Below are positions 1-6,889 of a stretch of 64,000 bases of DNA, piece after piece. The notes under the pieces were generated by a model, which saw only the letters and a program-made list of their open reading frames with translations, did no database searches and had not been told where the DNA came from. Source of the DNA: Symploca sp. SIO3C6 (GTDB lineage Bacteria; Cyanobacteriota; Cyanobacteriia; Cyanobacteriales; Coleofasciculaceae); the NCBI GenBank assembly GCA_010692425.1, contig JAAHHJ010000021.1:36566-100565 (forward strand). Direction: 5' to 3'. Position 1 is the stretch's first letter, and each line of letters opens with the position of its first letter. The position numbers and the translations under genes are program-made.

Positions 1-1110
1 AAGCGATCGCACTTTCGAGGTTGTCAGCCTTGTCTCCCCTGATTCTGTCAGAGTAGGCAGTTGCCAGATTATTTTGAGTCATTGCCCACTCTTGGGGAAA
101 AGCCTCACGGGTGCGCACTTGCAAAGCAGCTTGGTAAAAAGCGATGGCATGTTCGAGGTTGTCTGCCTTGTCTCCCCTGATTCTGTTACGGTAGGCAATT
201 GCCAGATTATTTTGAGTCATTGCCCAGTGTTGGGGAAAAGCCTCACGGCTGTAGATTTGTAAAGCAGCTTGGTAAGAAGCGATCGCACTTTCGAGGTTGT
301 CAGCCTTGTCTCCCCTGATTCTGTCAGAGTAGGCAGTTGCCAGATTATTTTGAGTCATTGCCCACTCTTGGGGAAAAGCCTCACGGGTGCGCACTTGCAA
401 AGCAGCTTGGTAAAAAGCGATGGCATGTTCGAGGTTGTCTGCCTTGTCTCCCCTGATTCTGTTACGGTAGGCAATTGCCAGATTATTTTGAGTCATTGCC
501 CAGTGTTGGGGAAAAGCCTCACGGCTGTAGATTTGTAAAGCAGCTTGGTAAGAAGCGATCGCACTTTCGAGGTTGTCAGCCTTGTCTCCCCTGATTCTGT
601 CAGAGTAGGCAATTGCCAGATTATTTTGAGTCATTGCCCACTCTTGGGGAAAAGCCTCACGGGTACGCACTTGCAAAGCAGCTTGGAAAAAAGCGATGGC
701 ACTTTCGAGGTTGTCAGCCTTGTCTCCCCTGATTCTGTCAGAGTAGGCAATTGCCAGATTATTTTGAGTGGTTGCCCACTCTTGGGGAAAAGCCTCACGG
801 GTGTACACTTGCAAAGCAGCTTGGAAAAAAGCGATGGCATTTTCGAGGTTGTCTGCCTTGTCTCCCCTGATTCTGTTACGGTAGGCAATTGCCAGATTAT
901 TTTGAGTCATTGCCCACTCTTGGGGAAAAGCCTCACGGGTACGCACTTGCAAAGCAGCTTGGAAAAAAGCGATGGCATTTTCGAGGTTGTCTGCCTTGTC
1001 TCCCCTGATTCTGTCAGAGTAGGCATTTGCCAGATTATTTTGAGTGCTTGCCCAGTCTTGGGGAAAGGCCTCACGGGTAAAAACAGTGCCAACCACCTCA
1101 TAGCCAGTAA
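1..1110. repeat. 138-bp tandem repeats encoding TPR units
   Basis: A landmark TTGCCAGATTATTTTGAGT recurs at 61, 199, 337, 475, 613, 751, 889 and 1027, a strict 138-bp (46-codon) period. Superimposed on it, 1-276 and 277-552 appear identical, i.e. a two-unit block was recently duplicated. The period is a multiple of three, so unit gain or loss keeps the frame. Confidence 0.9.
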
Positions 1111-1468
1111 TAGCAATCTCTAAGTTAGTCACCCTACTGCCTAGGGGAAACTTCAAAATCAGATTACTGAAATTGCCAATAACCCCTGCGATGCTTTGGG
1201 CTTGTTTTGGTTCTACTTCTGCCAGAGTCGCTGTTGCCCAGTCTCGCAACAGCAGTGCCAAGTTATCATCTAGCTTATCTAGGTTTGCTTGCAGCAGGGG
1301 GTAAACCACTTCTGCGTTACCGTCGCTTTCTGCGGTTGCCTTCAATGCCTCTATCAGGAAGTTCAGTTGTGAGTCGGCAGTAGGCACTCGCGAAGAGGTA
1401 GGGCTTGGTGATGACAATCCCAGTGCCTTAGCTAGCTGACGGGCAAGATTAATTAACCTGGTACACAT
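1..1468 (-). CDS. TPR-repeat protein, 3' end beyond left edge
   Basis: The reverse strand is open from ATG at 1468, directly preceded by an in-frame TAG, through the left edge. About 115 N-terminal residues (including LNFLIEALKATAESDG and a segment WATATLAEVEPKQAQ) are followed by tandem 46-residue TPR units with cores like TQNNLAxAYxDRIRGDKADN and AIAFFQAALQVRTREAFP. At least eight units lie in the window. This N-terminal region plus this repeat type is typical of cyanobacterial TPR-CHAT proteins, so a C-terminal CHAT caspase-like domain outside the window is likely but not seen. TPRs would act as a protein-binding scaffold. Forward-strand ORFs here are artefacts of the repeat. Confidence 0.85.
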   Translation of the reverse strand, partial: MCTRLINLARQLAKALGLSSPSPTSSRVPTADSQLNFLIEALKATAESDGNAEVVYPLLQANLDKLDDNLALLLRDWATATLAEVEPKQAQSIAGVIGNFSNLILKFPLGSRVTNLEIAITGYEVVGTVFTREAFPQDWASTQNNLANAYSDRIRGDKADNLENAIAFFQAALQVRTREAFPQEWAMTQNNLAIAYRNRIRGDKADNLENAIAFFQAALQVYTREAFPQEWATTQNNLAIAYSDRIRGDKADNLESAIAFFQAALQVRTREAFPQEWAMTQNNLAIAYSDRIRGDKADNLESAIASYQAALQIYSREAFPQHWAMTQNNLAIAYRNRIRGDKADNLEHAIAFYQAALQVRTREAFPQEWAMTQNNLATAYSDRIRGDKADNLESAIASYQAALQIYSREAFPQHWAMTQNNLAIAYRNRIRGDKADNLEHAIAFYQAALQVRTREAFPQEWAMTQNNLATAYSDRIRGDKADNLESAIA

Positions 1469-1526
1469 CTAGGGAGTCTTGATTACCCCTTGCATTATGG
1501 CTCAATCTATGCAGAAACGACAATAG

Positions 1527-1563
1527 GTAATAAGTAATAAGTAATAAGTAATAAGTAATAAGT
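1527..1563. repeat. (GTAATAA)n short tandem repeat
   Basis: About five copies of the heptamer GTAATAA. The same heptamer array occurs at 2564-2602, 27169-27205 and 43331-43366. It is a typical cyanobacterial short tandemly repeated repetitive sequence. Confidence 0.95.
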
Positions 1564-1684
1564 TATGAGTAAGTCTCCATTATTGAAATAGTATCGCCAC
1601 ATCAGATAGCCACAATCTTTGATTTAACTCCGCTTTTTCATCATGGTTGCTCAGCTACTTTTACCACCAGTCAATCAATTGACT

Positions 1685-1796
1685 GGCTAATAGCAAAAAG
1701 TTCATTAAAATGGACCCAAATCTATGTAAAACAAAGGTTTAGTCCTCTTGGAGAGGACTTGAGCTATGACGCAGGGTTTGAACCCCTGGCGGTTAG
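1685..1796. repeat. Palindromic dispersed repeat, copy A
   Basis: Runs from GGCTAATAGC, through CATTAAAATGGAC and a perfect hairpin (AGTCCTCT-tgg-AGAGGACT, 1741-1759), to a second palindromic piece GGGTTTGAACCCCTGG. A clearly related copy in the opposite orientation lies at 47329-47462. It has no ORF, so it is a non-coding MITE- or REP-like element. The GGGTTTGAACCC piece imitates a tRNA T-arm, but no tRNA fold surrounds it. Confidence 0.75.
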
Positions 1797-1894
1797 ACGG
1801 ATGGGTGCAAGATCTAAGATTAAAAGCAATTATGGAAGAATAAAAGAGTAACGAATTCCCCTAAAACCTATGACAATAGCAAAGGAAGGAGATA

Positions 1895-2110
1895 ATGAGC
1901 CATTCTAAAATCATTACTGCAACTCCAGATGTGATGAGTGGTACTCCAGTTTTTGCAGGAACACGAGTGCCCGTGCAAACCTTGCTGGATTATTTGAAGG
2001 CAGGAGAATCTATCTATGATTTTCTGGAAGGATTTCCCACACTTAAGCAAGAACAGGTAATTGCATTCTTGGAAGCTGCTGAAGCGCAGATTGTTAAGTT
2101 GGTTGCGTGA
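1895..2110 (+). CDS. DUF433 domain protein (antitoxin-like)
   Basis: The 71-residue protein carries the DUF433 signature: VMSGTPVFAGTRVPVQTLLD followed by LKAGESIYDFLEGFPTL. DUF433 proteins are small winged-helix-like DNA-binding proteins, often the antitoxin half of pairs with a PIN-like (DUF5615) toxin whose gene usually overlaps the antitoxin stop. Here a strong Shine-Dalgarno (AAGGAAGGAG) precedes the ATG, but no partner ORF follows. An intrinsic terminator begins about 70 bases downstream, so the gene stands alone. Its role is probably regulatory. The family call is firm, the function inferred. Confidence 0.85.
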   Translation: MSHSKIITATPDVMSGTPVFAGTRVPVQTLLDYLKAGESIYDFLEGFPTLKQEQVIAFLEAAEAQIVKLVA

Positions 2111-2177
2111 TGTACTGATGAGCCATAACTGCTTCCTTATACCAATTTAATTCAAGAACATAAGTAACAATTCAAAG

Positions 2178-2204
2178 CCTCTTTCCTTGTAGGAGAGAGG
2201 TTTT
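2178..2204 (+). terminator. Intrinsic terminator after the DUF433 gene
   Basis: Stem CCTCTTTCCT / AGGAGAGAGG (10 bp with one G-U pair), 3-nt loop, then TTTT. A similar CCTCTCCT/AGGAGAGG hairpin occurs at about 58370-58392 inside the second copy of the small-gene cassette. Confidence 0.65.
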
Positions 2205-2316
2205 ACAGGTTGTACCTAAAAACAAACATCACCACTGTTAATTTTCTTTTCAAAAAGCTTGTATCAAAAAGCATAATGTAGTAAATTAATATTGTTGCCA
2301 TCGCAACCCAGAAAAA

Positions 2317-2352
2317 AGCCAGCCTGTGGGCTTCCACACTTCCAGGCTGGCT
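2317..2352 (+). promoter_or_regulatory. Conserved leader hairpin, copy 1
   Basis: A perfect 10-bp stem AGCCAGCCTG / CAGGCTGGCT with a 16-nt loop is followed by CTGGCCCC and an AAGGAG ribosome-binding site before the ATG at 2386. A smaller stem GTTGC/GCAAC (2295-2308) lies just upstream. Related hairpins at 47912-47948 and 58650-58685 precede homologous small genes at nearly the same distance (33-37 nt from stem to ATG). There is no U-tract, so an RNA control element seems more likely than a terminator. No known riboswitch consensus was recognised. Confidence 0.7.
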
Positions 2353-2385
2353 CTGGCCCCTCTATTGCAAGGAGACAATTAAATT

Positions 2386-2568
2386 ATGACGTATCGAGAC
2401 AAACTCAGGCCTTGGGCGATAGCACATCTATTGCCCAACAATCTGCAATGGTCAATAATTGGTCGTTACCGCACAAAATCAGACGCTGAGGGACACCTCA
2501 ACTGGTTGCGTCGGAATGTCCCAGGTAACACCTTTGAACTAATCTGGGATTTGCCCAAGGAGGAATAA
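2386..2568 (+). CDS. Small SPOR-like protein, cassette gene A, copy 1
   Basis: A 60-residue protein with the core RPWAIAHLLPNNLQW, GRYRTKSDAEGHLNWLRRNV and FELIWDLP. The pattern (a short strand, then a segment ending in S-A-x-x-H-L, then FELIWD) resembles half of a SPOR-type beta-alpha-beta fold, but that is inference. Conserved hypothetical proteins of this type are common in cyanobacteria. Homologues are at 58400-58612 (intact) and 47693-47877 (frameshifted). The hairpin leader precedes it, and its TAA stop lies in the first unit of a TAATAAG repeat array. A ~140-residue partner gene follows, separated by microsatellites. Function unknown. Confidence 0.8.
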   Translation: MTYRDKLRPWAIAHLLPNNLQWSIIGRYRTKSDAEGHLNWLRRNVPGNTFELIWDLPKEE

Positions 2569-2602
2569 GTAATAAGTAATAAGTAATAAGTAATAAGTAA
2601 TA
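2564..2602. repeat. (TAATAAG)n short tandem repeat overlapping a stop codon
   Basis: Five to six heptamers begin inside the last codons of the preceding gene, so its stop TAA belongs to the repeat. Confidence 0.95.
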
Positions 2603-2654
2603 ACAAGAACATTTATTGCTTATTACTTGTTCATTGTTGATTGTTCATTGGCCT

Positions 2655-2724
2655 ATGAACCATGAGCAATGAACCATGAGCAATGAACCATGAACCATGA
2701 GCAATGAGCAATGAGCAATGAGCA
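2655..2724. repeat. ATGAACCATGAGCA-type short tandem repeat
   Basis: Runs of ATGAACC and ATGAGCA heptamers lead directly into the ATG of the next gene (2718), so the start codon and first codons of that gene are repeat units. Sister arrays lie at 27207-27240, 39821-39858, 47607-47680 and 48030-48135. Confidence 0.9.
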
Positions 2725-3140
2725 AATTATTTAACCGCCTCCAACCCAAAGATAAATTCCGCATTAGCGTCAGTGATGTTGCCAAATTACTCCGAATTCC
2801 GCAGCATTTAATAGTGCGCATTGAATGCTGGAAATATGTACTATTTGTTCATCGCCGCGATGTCGGTGGACAATTCATCAGTTATCGGAAATTACAACAA
2901 TGGCTCATAGCTACTGCCTGCCAAATTCAGAAATGTTCCACTTTGCCGCAATTACTGAAATTACTAATAGAAATTAGAGAAGACTCTCAAAAATACGAAA
3001 AGCAATACAGTGCTCAACATCATTTATTTCTTAGCCAAGTTTGGTTCCAACGCTGGAATACCCTTTTTCCTCAACAGCAGAGTTTTTTTAAGTCTCCTTT
3101 GTTCAATACAGCAGTACGTATTAAGGTTAGGACAAGCTAA
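2718..3140 (+). CDS. Conserved hypothetical, cassette gene B, copy 1
   Basis: A 140-residue protein homologous over about 110 residues to the one at 57927-58316. Shared blocks are an N-terminal helical segment (SVSDVAKLLRIPQHLIVR), then ECWKYVLFVHRRD, GGQFISYRKLQQW and QKCSTLPQL, then a charged helix with KQYSAQ. The first block looks like a small helix-turn-helix-type domain (inference). In both places it follows cassette gene A on the same strand. The start codon lies in an ATGAGCA microsatellite, so the annotated start is uncertain by a few codons. The C-terminal ~25 residues diverge from the paralogue and may be a frameshifted tail. No known function. Confidence 0.7.
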   Translation: MSKLFNRLQPKDKFRISVSDVAKLLRIPQHLIVRIECWKYVLFVHRRDVGGQFISYRKLQQWLIATACQIQKCSTLPQLLKLLIEIREDSQKYEKQYSAQHHLFLSQVWFQRWNTLFPQQQSFFKSPLFNTAVRIKVRTS

Positions 3141-3321
3141 ATCGCTAAAACTTTGTCAAATTCACCCCTTCTGCCCTGGAGCCTTGCGCGTAGCGCTATA
3201 CGCAACATCTGAACCAAATTAGTAAAACAAGAGGGTTTAAGGTATAGGGATTTTTAGTTTCCATAGTGGTAATTCATGAATTACCACTACCTGCAACATT
3301 TTTTGCCTCAGCTCTGAAAAA

Positions 3322-3753
3322 TTAACAGGTTAAACTTGGGATTGCACATATGCTACGAAGCTCAAATTCAATAACTTGTTTGCCTTGCTCTTGTGCTAAA
3401 AGACATTCAAAGTGAGCTTGTTGTCCTCCCCCAAACCTAAGCAGTACATCAATCATATCTAGAAAAGTTTGGCTTTCATCTCCCCAGTTACGGCCAACAA
3501 TAATTCGTTGGTCAACAGGAAAGCATCTGTAATCAAGGGCTTTACGACAGGCAACGCCAACGGTTTTCCAACCGCGCCTGACAGCTTCCTGATAAGCCAG
3601 CGCTGGAATCCCTAATTGGGTTAAGCCGGAAACAACCTCAATCACCTCAATATTTTTTTTCATTGCAATTGCGTCAAAAGCTTGTTGAATTAGAGACTGC
3701 GCTATGTCTGCCTCAAAAATTTGCTTTGAATATCCCACAACCCCTATGCGCAT
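3322..3753 (-). CDS. Hypothetical protein, possible SLOG/LOG-like Rossmann fold
   Basis: A 143-residue protein beginning MRIGVVGYSKQIF, a beta-strand plus glycine loop as in nucleotide-binding Rossmann folds. It continues with VEVVSGLTQLGIPALAY, a helix EAVRRGWKTVGVACRKAL, and a later MIDVLLRFGGGQQAHFE. The order G-x-x-G near the N-terminus, a mid-chain VSG, and a GGGxxxxxE-like motif near the end recalls SLOG/LOG-family proteins that bind nucleotide ligands, but the match is only by eye. It stands alone between two gene-free stretches. Function not assignable. Confidence 0.65.
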   Translation of the reverse strand: MRIGVVGYSKQIFEADIAQSLIQQAFDAIAMKKNIEVIEVVSGLTQLGIPALAYQEAVRRGWKTVGVACRKALDYRCFPVDQRIIVGRNWGDESQTFLDMIDVLLRFGGGQQAHFECLLAQEQGKQVIEFELRSICAIPSLTC

Positions 3754-4308
3754 TTTCTATCTTCCTTGCTGATTCCTAAAGTGTTTAGTCCTATATTTGA
3801 CCGACAATCAATAGATCCCCCTTGACCAAAACTCTAGAAGTTTTAGTCACCAACATTTTCAACAGCTGTCTATTGAATCCGAATAGTTTTGCCAGTCGCT
3901 CAGGCTAGCTTCAGTATCTGCACACCTAGGTTTGCGATCGCGTTCGTGCTATGTTTGCGAGGTGTACACCTTAACATAAACTTGAACAAATGTCGCCACT
4001 AGATGTAGAGGAGTCTTATAGTAGTTTTCATGCTTGATCAAGTACAACGCTTCTTAATTTTCGGACAAAGGAATTATATAAAGTCAGCCCACAGGAATAA
4101 TTTCTCCCCATCTCCCCATCTCCCCATCCCCCAATTTCCTGCCCCTAGTCACTATTAAGCTTGTGAGGTTAAGGTGATAGAGAATTGACTAAATTAGCAA
4201 TTCCTGGGGAAAGCTCCCATTATGCACCTTAAATAAAAACATCACAATATACTTTTGGCAAAATCAGCTGACAAAATTTTATCGGCGTAGATAGGGTAGA
4301 ACAGGCAG
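3754..4308. other. Gene-free stretch with a CTCCCCAT repeat
   Basis: No credible gene. A CTCCCCAT microsatellite lies at 4104-4132 and a HIP1 site near 3940. The rest shows no recognisable feature. Confidence 0.5.
4104..4132. repeat. (CTCCCCAT)n short tandem repeat
   Basis: Three to four CTCCCCAT octamers. Relatives lie at 8881-8917, 10816-10852, 21135-21173, 34007-34055, 35491-35528, 40641-40689 and 50861-50914. Confidence 0.9.
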
Positions 4309-4665
4309 ATGAATTCTCAAGATGACAAGCATAAGGATCTTCAGCGCCAGGAAAAAGAGCTTCAGGAGCGAGAGCGAGCAATTCGACTCCGAGAAATAGA
4401 GGCTGAACTCTACCAGCGGCAGCCTCCGCTACACCAAACAGTACCACTTAAACAGCAGCAGAAATCTGAAGGTTGGCTCAAACAGTGGCAGAAGAGAATG
4501 GTGAGGTTAGGAAAGTTTGCTGCTCTGATCGTGGTTGTAGTGATTAGCTATAAGGTAGCTGTGCAACTGGCTGGTGTAATCATTGTCGGAACCATTGCTT
4601 TTGTTTCCTATAAGCTTTTTATTGAGTCCGATAAATCTGATAAATCCGATAAATCTGATAATTAA
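4309..4665 (+). CDS. Small membrane protein with charged coiled-coil N-terminus
   Basis: 118 residues. Residues 1-45 are highly charged (KDLQRQEKELQERERAIRLR) and predicted coiled coil. Two adjacent hydrophobic stretches follow at about 67-100 (FAALIVVVVISYKVAVQL and VIIVGTIAFVSYKLF), then a short tail SDKSDKSDKSDN. The tail comes from a small in-frame 9-bp repeat of AAATCTGAT type. The protein probably sits in a membrane with the coiled coil in the cytoplasm. It is flanked by gene-free DNA. I do not recognise a named family, and its role is unknown. Confidence 0.7.
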   Translation: MNSQDDKHKDLQRQEKELQERERAIRLREIEAELYQRQPPLHQTVPLKQQQKSEGWLKQWQKRMVRLGKFAALIVVVVISYKVAVQLAGVIIVGTIAFVSYKLFIESDKSDKSDKSDN

Positions 4666-5026
4666 CACTCCTTACTTTAAGAGTACATAGCATGATACCC
4701 CAATTAAGTCAAGACTTAGAAGGGGTGAGTTTTAGAAAAATTTAATGACTATAGCAGTCGCCACAGCTGTTAGGACACTTTTTAGTTTTCTGTTAAGAGT
4801 TACCTCTGAATCAAAATAGGATGTCCTAGCAGACATGTCCTTTGTTATACCTTGATAGACATCCCATCCTGTAAAAAAGGTGGACTTTGCCACACTGCCT
4901 ATAAAACATTTTTGGCAGTGCTTCTATGCCTATGCCTTTGAACCCAGAACTGAGTTCGAGTTTGCCAGACGGCTTCAGCTGGGCTAATGTATAAAAGTAT
5001 AAAGATAATTAAATTTTTTTAAGCTG
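4666..5026. other. Gene-free stretch
   Basis: No credible ORF on either strand and no recognisable RNA gene. It is AT-rich just before the HAD gene, where its promoter should lie. Confidence 0.4.
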
Positions 5027-5725
5027 ATGTTAAGAATAATAACAGACTTTGATGGTCCAATCATGGACGTTTCGGAACGGTATTACCAAGTTTATAAGTT
5101 CTGTCTAGAGCAGACGCGGCATGCAAATCAGCAAGTACGCCAATTATCAAAGCCAGAATTTTGGCATTGCAAGCGAGCCCGTATTCCGGAGCAGCAGATT
5201 GCTATAGATTCTGGTTTAGATGCTCTCCAAGCCGATAAATTTGCTCAACTCAGGCGTCAAACTGTGCACACCCTTCCCTACTTAACTTATGATCAACCAG
5301 TCCCCGGTGCTGTAGAGGCGCTATCAACCTTAAAGCGGGCTGGATTTGATTTAGTGGTGATGACCATGCGCCGCGTCAGGGAACTGAATGAAGCTTTAAT
5401 TCGCTGTGATTTGGGGCAATTCTTTGATCCTGACCGACGCTATTGCCTTAGTAACGACTACGTTAAAACTGGTGACACCAAAGATAAGCCCCTGCTCATG
5501 GCAAGAGCTCTGGCAAAGCTACCACCAGCCTATGATGTTTGGATGGTTGGAGATACAGAAGCTGATATGATCGCAGCCCAAACCCACGGTATCAAGACAA
5601 TGGGGGTTTTATCTGGTATCCGCGATCGCACTCAGCTTAATCTCTACAAACCAGACGTCATCTTCAATAACTTGAGTGAAGTTGTTGATTCAGTTATAAA
5701 CCAAGCCCTATCGCCGGTGCGGTAG
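5027..5725 (+). CDS. HAD-superfamily hydrolase
   Basis: A 232-residue haloacid-dehalogenase-type phosphohydrolase. Motif I is DFDGP at 7-11 (nucleophile Asp7, acid/base Asp9), motif II has Thr113 (VVMTMRR), motif III is a lysine in TKDKP (151-155), and motif IV is VGDTEAD (174-180). The helical insert after motif I (about 15-85) is a type C1 cap. These residues are complete, so the enzyme should be an active, soluble, Mg-dependent phosphatase or phosphoglycolate-phosphatase-like enzyme. The substrate cannot be read from sequence. It is monocistronic, and the next gene converges on it. Confidence 0.9.
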   Translation: MLRIITDFDGPIMDVSERYYQVYKFCLEQTRHANQQVRQLSKPEFWHCKRARIPEQQIAIDSGLDALQADKFAQLRRQTVHTLPYLTYDQPVPGAVEALSTLKRAGFDLVVMTMRRVRELNEALIRCDLGQFFDPDRRYCLSNDYVKTGDTKDKPLLMARALAKLPPAYDVWMVGDTEADMIAAQTHGIKTMGVLSGIRDRTQLNLYKPDVIFNNLSEVVDSVINQALSPVR

Positions 5726-5755
5726 CAGCTCACGAGGCACTTAAGCATATTAATT

Positions 5756-6397
5756 TCAACGTAGAAAGCTACTAATTAGCCAGAGCAAGAAAAACGTTAC
5801 CAAGGTAGCGAATTGCTCTGTAGTCCAGCCTAGATTGTAAAGTGGGGTCTCTATAAAAGAGCCCACAACGGTGCCTAAGCCTACGCCCACGAGTAAACCT
5901 GCCAGGGTTAGCAACACAGCGCGACCAAATTGTTGTTCTTTGCGATTTAGAAAGTAAATATTACATCCAAAGCCCAAGGCCACAACCACAGGTAAAGCCG
6001 AGTCCGAACCTGATTGAGTACCATAGAAAACTGTCATTGCTGCCAGGAGCAAGAAACAAACACCTGGCAAAATTAAGTCTCCTGTGGTTGGTGTATCTAA
6101 CATTCTTTGCAGCCAAGCTGGAGAATTCTCCACCGAAGCTGGGTTAAAACTTGGGGGCGCTTGAGAAGAGACATTTTCTCTCTCTGGAAAACGAATGCGT
6201 TCAGGAACCTTAATTTTGCCCTCCTGGCGCATTCTCAGGCGATCCATAATAATTGCGTCATAGGCAGTTTCAACAGTCTCTAACAGCTTTTGGTCGCCGC
6301 GATGCTGTTCCATCAGGCGTCCCTTAGCATCCTGAATTTCATCAAAAGTAGCATCTTCCTTGACTCCAAGTTTCTCATAGGGATTTTGATCACTCAT
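5756..6397 (-). CDS. CPP1-like (DUF3353) J-like membrane protein
   Basis: 213 residues. The N-terminus (NPYEKLGVKEDATFDEIQDA, then ETAYDAIIMDRLRMRQEGKI) is a J-domain-like fold without the HPD motif. After a Pro-rich linker there are three to four transmembrane segments (about 105-210). This matches the CPP1/CDF1 family of cyanobacteria and plastids, whose plant member is a thylakoid-membrane chaperone-like factor stabilising protochlorophyllide oxidoreductase. A role in thylakoid protein assembly is inferred from the family. It is convergent with the HAD hydrolase. Confidence 0.88.
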   Translation of the reverse strand: MSDQNPYEKLGVKEDATFDEIQDAKGRLMEQHRGDQKLLETVETAYDAIIMDRLRMRQEGKIKVPERIRFPERENVSSQAPPSFNPASVENSPAWLQRMLDTPTTGDLILPGVCFLLLAAMTVFYGTQSGSDSALPVVVALGFGCNIYFLNRKEQQFGRAVLLTLAGLLVGVGLGTVVGSFIETPLYNLGWTTEQFATLVTFFLLWLISSFLR

Positions 6398-6889
6398 TCA
6401 AAACCTCCGAGACATCCCTTCTTTCCACTGGTATAACAGCGACTCTACACTAGTTAATATGTATTAGGTATTGGTTGGGCTCGATCTGACCTCAGTACCA
6501 ACAGGTAATAGGTAGCTATGATCGAAGATCTTACCAATCCCCCTGCAAGCTAGTTTAGCCTGATACTCGAAAACAAGTGTTCAGGTCAGACCAACACTAA
6601 TAGGGAGCATCTCCGTTGTGCCAAATATCCGGGCTAAAATTCGGAAGGCAACGGCAAAAGTTGGTCGAGCAATTTATTCTAATTAAGGCGAGTTCTACTC
6701 CCCTCTTGATTTTGAAAAATTTGCTCTGGTGCCAAAACCATTCTGTCTCTACCTTAACTACTCAGGTATCAACTCAACAGCTATTGGCATCCCTCAATTC
6801 TACGACCATAATTGACTAGAATGCTCAAAACACCAATGGTGTCAAAAATCTTGCGTCTAGATTCCAGCTCCAGTTTTCCGTGGAAAGTT
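6398..6889. other. Intergenic region between divergent genes
   Basis: A divergent promoter region for the CPP1-like gene and the response regulator. A 67-codon ORF at 6616-6819 shows no protein-like composition and is not called. No repeat or RNA was recognised. Confidence 0.4.

Larger units (their letters stand above)
1469..1894. other. Intergenic region with two repeat elements
   Basis: No gene is seen between the TPR gene start and the DUF433 gene. The stretch holds a TAATAAG microsatellite and a palindromic dispersed repeat, listed separately. Confidence 0.6.

Noticed and set aside
74-1123. Forward-strand open frames across the left 1.1 kb
   Set aside because: They are the mirror of the 138-bp TPR repeats. 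The minus strand reads as conserved TPR units, while the forward reading has no family-like features.
1770-1796. tRNA T-arm-like GGGTTTGAACCCC
   Set aside because: No acceptor, D or anticodon arms around it, and the same piece recurs within a non-coding palindromic repeat at 47.3 kb.
2317-2352. Leader hairpin as a simple intrinsic terminator
   Set aside because: No T-tract follows, it lies upstream of the gene with a conserved distance to the start codon, and three copies keep the structure.
2655-2724. ATGAACC arrays considered as CRISPR or regulatory direct repeats
   Set aside because: Units are 7 bp, contiguous and degenerate, with no spacers; typical cyanobacterial short tandem repeats.
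6616-6819. 67-codon ORF upstream of the response regulator
   Set aside because: No family resemblance, unusual composition, non-ATG start, and it sits in the promoter region.
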